The position numbers and the translations under genes were made by a program. The notes under the pieces were generated by a model. That model was not told the origin of the DNA, searched no databases, and saw only the letters and a list, made by a program, of their open reading frames with translations. Source: Bacillota bacterium (GTDB taxonomy: Bacteria > Bacillota > Clostridia > Lachnospirales > Cellulosilyticaceae). Taken from it: DNA of 6,468 bases. This document shows, one piece after another, positions 5,492-6,468 of this stretch (position 1 is its first letter; each line of letters starts with the position of its first letter). Where the stretch lies: contig JAEYNQ010000124.1 of NCBI GenBank assembly GCA_023412455.1, forward strand, positions 1 to 6,468, written 5' to 3'.

Positions 5492-6313
5492 TTATTTCTC
5501 AGCTATTAGACCTAACATAAATTTTTTATCGCGTATGGCCTCTTCTGGCTTTATCTCCTCTCGAAGCAAGGTGAGTTCTGGCTTATGGACCTTTAACCAT
5601 GCCATGATTTTATCGTAATGAACAGCTCCCTCATTTAAAGGAGGCTTCTCCAGCTCTCCGTATTTATTGAAAGCAATGCTCTTCATATGCATGACACAAA
5701 TCTTGTCTCCAAAACACTTAAAGCATCTCTCCCACAATTCATCTTGCTTTTCAATGTTTTCTGCCGTTAACAAATTAACAGGGTCAAAAATGATTTTAAG
5801 ACGTTCTGAAGGTACTTCTTCTAAAAGGCGCTTGGTGAGTTCAGGTGTGTTCAAGGTATGATAAGCTACAGGTTCAATACCTACATCCATGCCCAATAGC
5901 TCAGCTTTTTCTACCATTTGCCTCACAGAATTCACCAAAAGCTTGAAGGCAACTTCCCGCTCTTCTTCTGTCCCATAAAAAGGAGTGGTTTCTGTTCCAA
6001 TACAGCCTGCTTCTAAAGGTCTTACCATTTCCATTGCTCTTAAGAATTTTTTCATTTCACTTGCTCTTGCCTCATCCTCCAATAACGCTGGATTTATATA
6101 GCACCCTAATACAGCTATCTCTAGTTGAGCCTCTTTACAAGCTCTATGAATGGCCTCCACTTCTTCTTCACTTACCTCTAAATAATTATTTATTCCCTCA
6201 ATAGCTTTAGTGAGAGCCAGTTGAATAGCCTGAAAGCCATCTCCTTTAATACGCTCTACTAATTTTTCTATTATCATCTTTCCATAGTCGTGTGCTCTAA
6301 CACCAATCTTCAT
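5492..6313 (-). CDS. Sugar phosphate isomerase/epimerase-like protein (xylose isomerase-like TIM barrel)
   Basis: This 273-residue cytoplasmic protein of the AP endonuclease 2/xylose isomerase-like TIM-barrel superfamily most likely isomerises or epimerises a sugar or sugar acid. The divalent-metal ligands expected for the fold are visible: E147 in GIEPVAYH, D177 in IIFDPVNLL, H209 in CVMHMKS and E252 or E253 in LREEI. The length is usual for the family and nothing is missing. The ATG at 6311-6313 has a strong site AAGGAGAG (6321-6328) with a 7-nt spacer. It follows kduI across a terminator-like hairpin and precedes the transporter operon, so a uronate or rhamnose-side-chain sugar from pectin is a plausible substrate. 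The superfamily covers many reactions (hydroxypyruvate isomerase, tagatose/psicose epimerase, inosose steps, endonuclease IV), and the motifs do not choose between them. Confidence 0.92.
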   Translation of the reverse strand: MKIGVRAHDYGKMIIEKLVERIKGDGFQAIQLALTKAIEGINNYLEVSEEEVEAIHRACKEAQLEIAVLGCYINPALLEDEARASEMKKFLRAMEMVRPLEAGCIGTETTPFYGTEEEREVAFKLLVNSVRQMVEKAELLGMDVGIEPVAYHTLNTPELTKRLLEEVPSERLKIIFDPVNLLTAENIEKQDELWERCFKCFGDKICVMHMKSIAFNKYGELEKPPLNEGAVHYDKIMAWLKVHKPELTLLREEIKPEEAIRDKKFMLGLIAEK

Positions 6314-6355
6314 TCTATTTCTCTCCTTGGATTTTTTTTACTCTTTCTAACACAT

Positions 6356-6406
6356 AAAAAGTGCTAGACAACGCCTTCAAGGACCTTTGTTGTCTAACAC
6401 TTTTTT
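6356..6406 (-). terminator. Terminator-like hairpin between kduI and the isomerase gene
   Basis: The minus strand reads AAAAAAGTGTTAGACAAC, a 16-nt loop (6388-6373), then GTTGTCTAGCACTTTTT. The 12-bp core arms pair throughout if one G-U pair is allowed, and that pair forms only in the minus-strand RNA. This shows that it serves transcription from kduI. Five T's follow. It starts one base after the kduI stop codon. No clear promoter lies between it and the isomerase ATG, so it may be only partly effective. Confidence 0.85.
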
Positions 6407-6407
6407 A

Positions 6408-6468
6408 CTATCTCAAGTCTGTTGTCACAATATTGTCCATATCATCAAAGGTTTGGTTTTCCCCAGCC
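6408..6468 (-). CDS. kduI: 5-dehydro-4-deoxy-D-glucuronate isomerase (KduI), C-terminal end, partial
   Basis: Only the last 19 codons and the stop (TAG at 6408-6410) are inside the window; the gene continues beyond the right edge. The peptide AGENQTFDDMDNIVTTDLR resembles the C-terminus of KduI, which ends in a (M)(A/G)GEN...DMD...LR pattern (recognised from memory). KduI converts 5-dehydro-4-deoxy-D-glucuronate, made from unsaturated galacturonate released by pectate lyases and unsaturated uronyl hydrolases, into 3-deoxy-D-glycero-2,5-hexodiulosonate for KduD. This fits the GH28 enzyme and transporter downstream. The call rests on a short peptide, so a related cupin-type isomerase remains possible. 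Confidence 0.8.
   Translation of the reverse strand, partial: AGENQTFDDMDNIVTTDLR

Noticed and set aside
5667..5861. Plus-strand open frame of 64 codons opposite the isomerase gene
   Set aside because: It is antisense to conserved metal-ligand motifs of the TIM-barrel protein and lacks a ribosome binding site.
6330..6380. Promoter for the isomerase gene with TTGAAG as -35 box
   Set aside because: The matching -10 would be TATGTG at 18 bases, a poor match, and the boxes lie inside the terminator stem and tail.

Overview
The window looks like part of an AT-rich Gram-positive anaerobe of the Clostridia, in the Lachnospiraceae/Cellulosilyticum neighbourhood. The evidence is strong GGAGG-type ribosome binding sites, A/T-rich codon use (AGA, TTA, AAA), a lipoprotein signal typical of Firmicutes, and rho-independent terminators with long T tracts. 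The organism is an inference from style; no marker gene is present.

Every gene lies on the minus strand, so the locus reads from right to left. At the right edge is the C-terminus of a gene recognised as kduI (5-dehydro-4-deoxy-D-glucuronate isomerase, pectin catabolism). It is followed by a terminator-like hairpin and then a xylose-isomerase-like TIM-barrel gene (5492-6313) with its own terminator. A gene-free stretch (5007-5437) carries a good sigma-A-type promoter and a leader of about 245 nt. These precede an operon of four genes: a lipoprotein sugar-binding protein (3621-4991), two CUT1-type permeases (2658-3563 and 1765-2658), and a cytoplasmic family 28 glycoside hydrolase of the polygalacturonase type (187 to about 1752). 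A 14-bp hairpin between the binding-protein and permease genes probably sets their relative expression. The operon ends in a 17-bp perfect stem terminator (124-166).

Together the genes describe uptake of pectin-derived oligogalacturonides or similar uronate oligomers. The lipoprotein captures the oligomer and the two permeases import it, using an ATPase that must be encoded elsewhere. The GH28 enzyme, which has no signal peptide, trims it in the cytoplasm, and KduI and the TIM-barrel isomerase act on monomers.

Two observations stand out. First, bases 1-121, just past the operon terminator, are the 5' end of a group II intron on the minus strand. Its sequence resembles the bacterial class C (IIC) introns, which insert directly after terminator hairpins. 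Second, the GH28 gene has no ATG, GTG or TTG at the position indicated by its Shine-Dalgarno sequence and its N-terminal domain. The best-placed start codon is ATT, and the gene is in the same frame as the upstream permease, separated from it only by a TAG stop.
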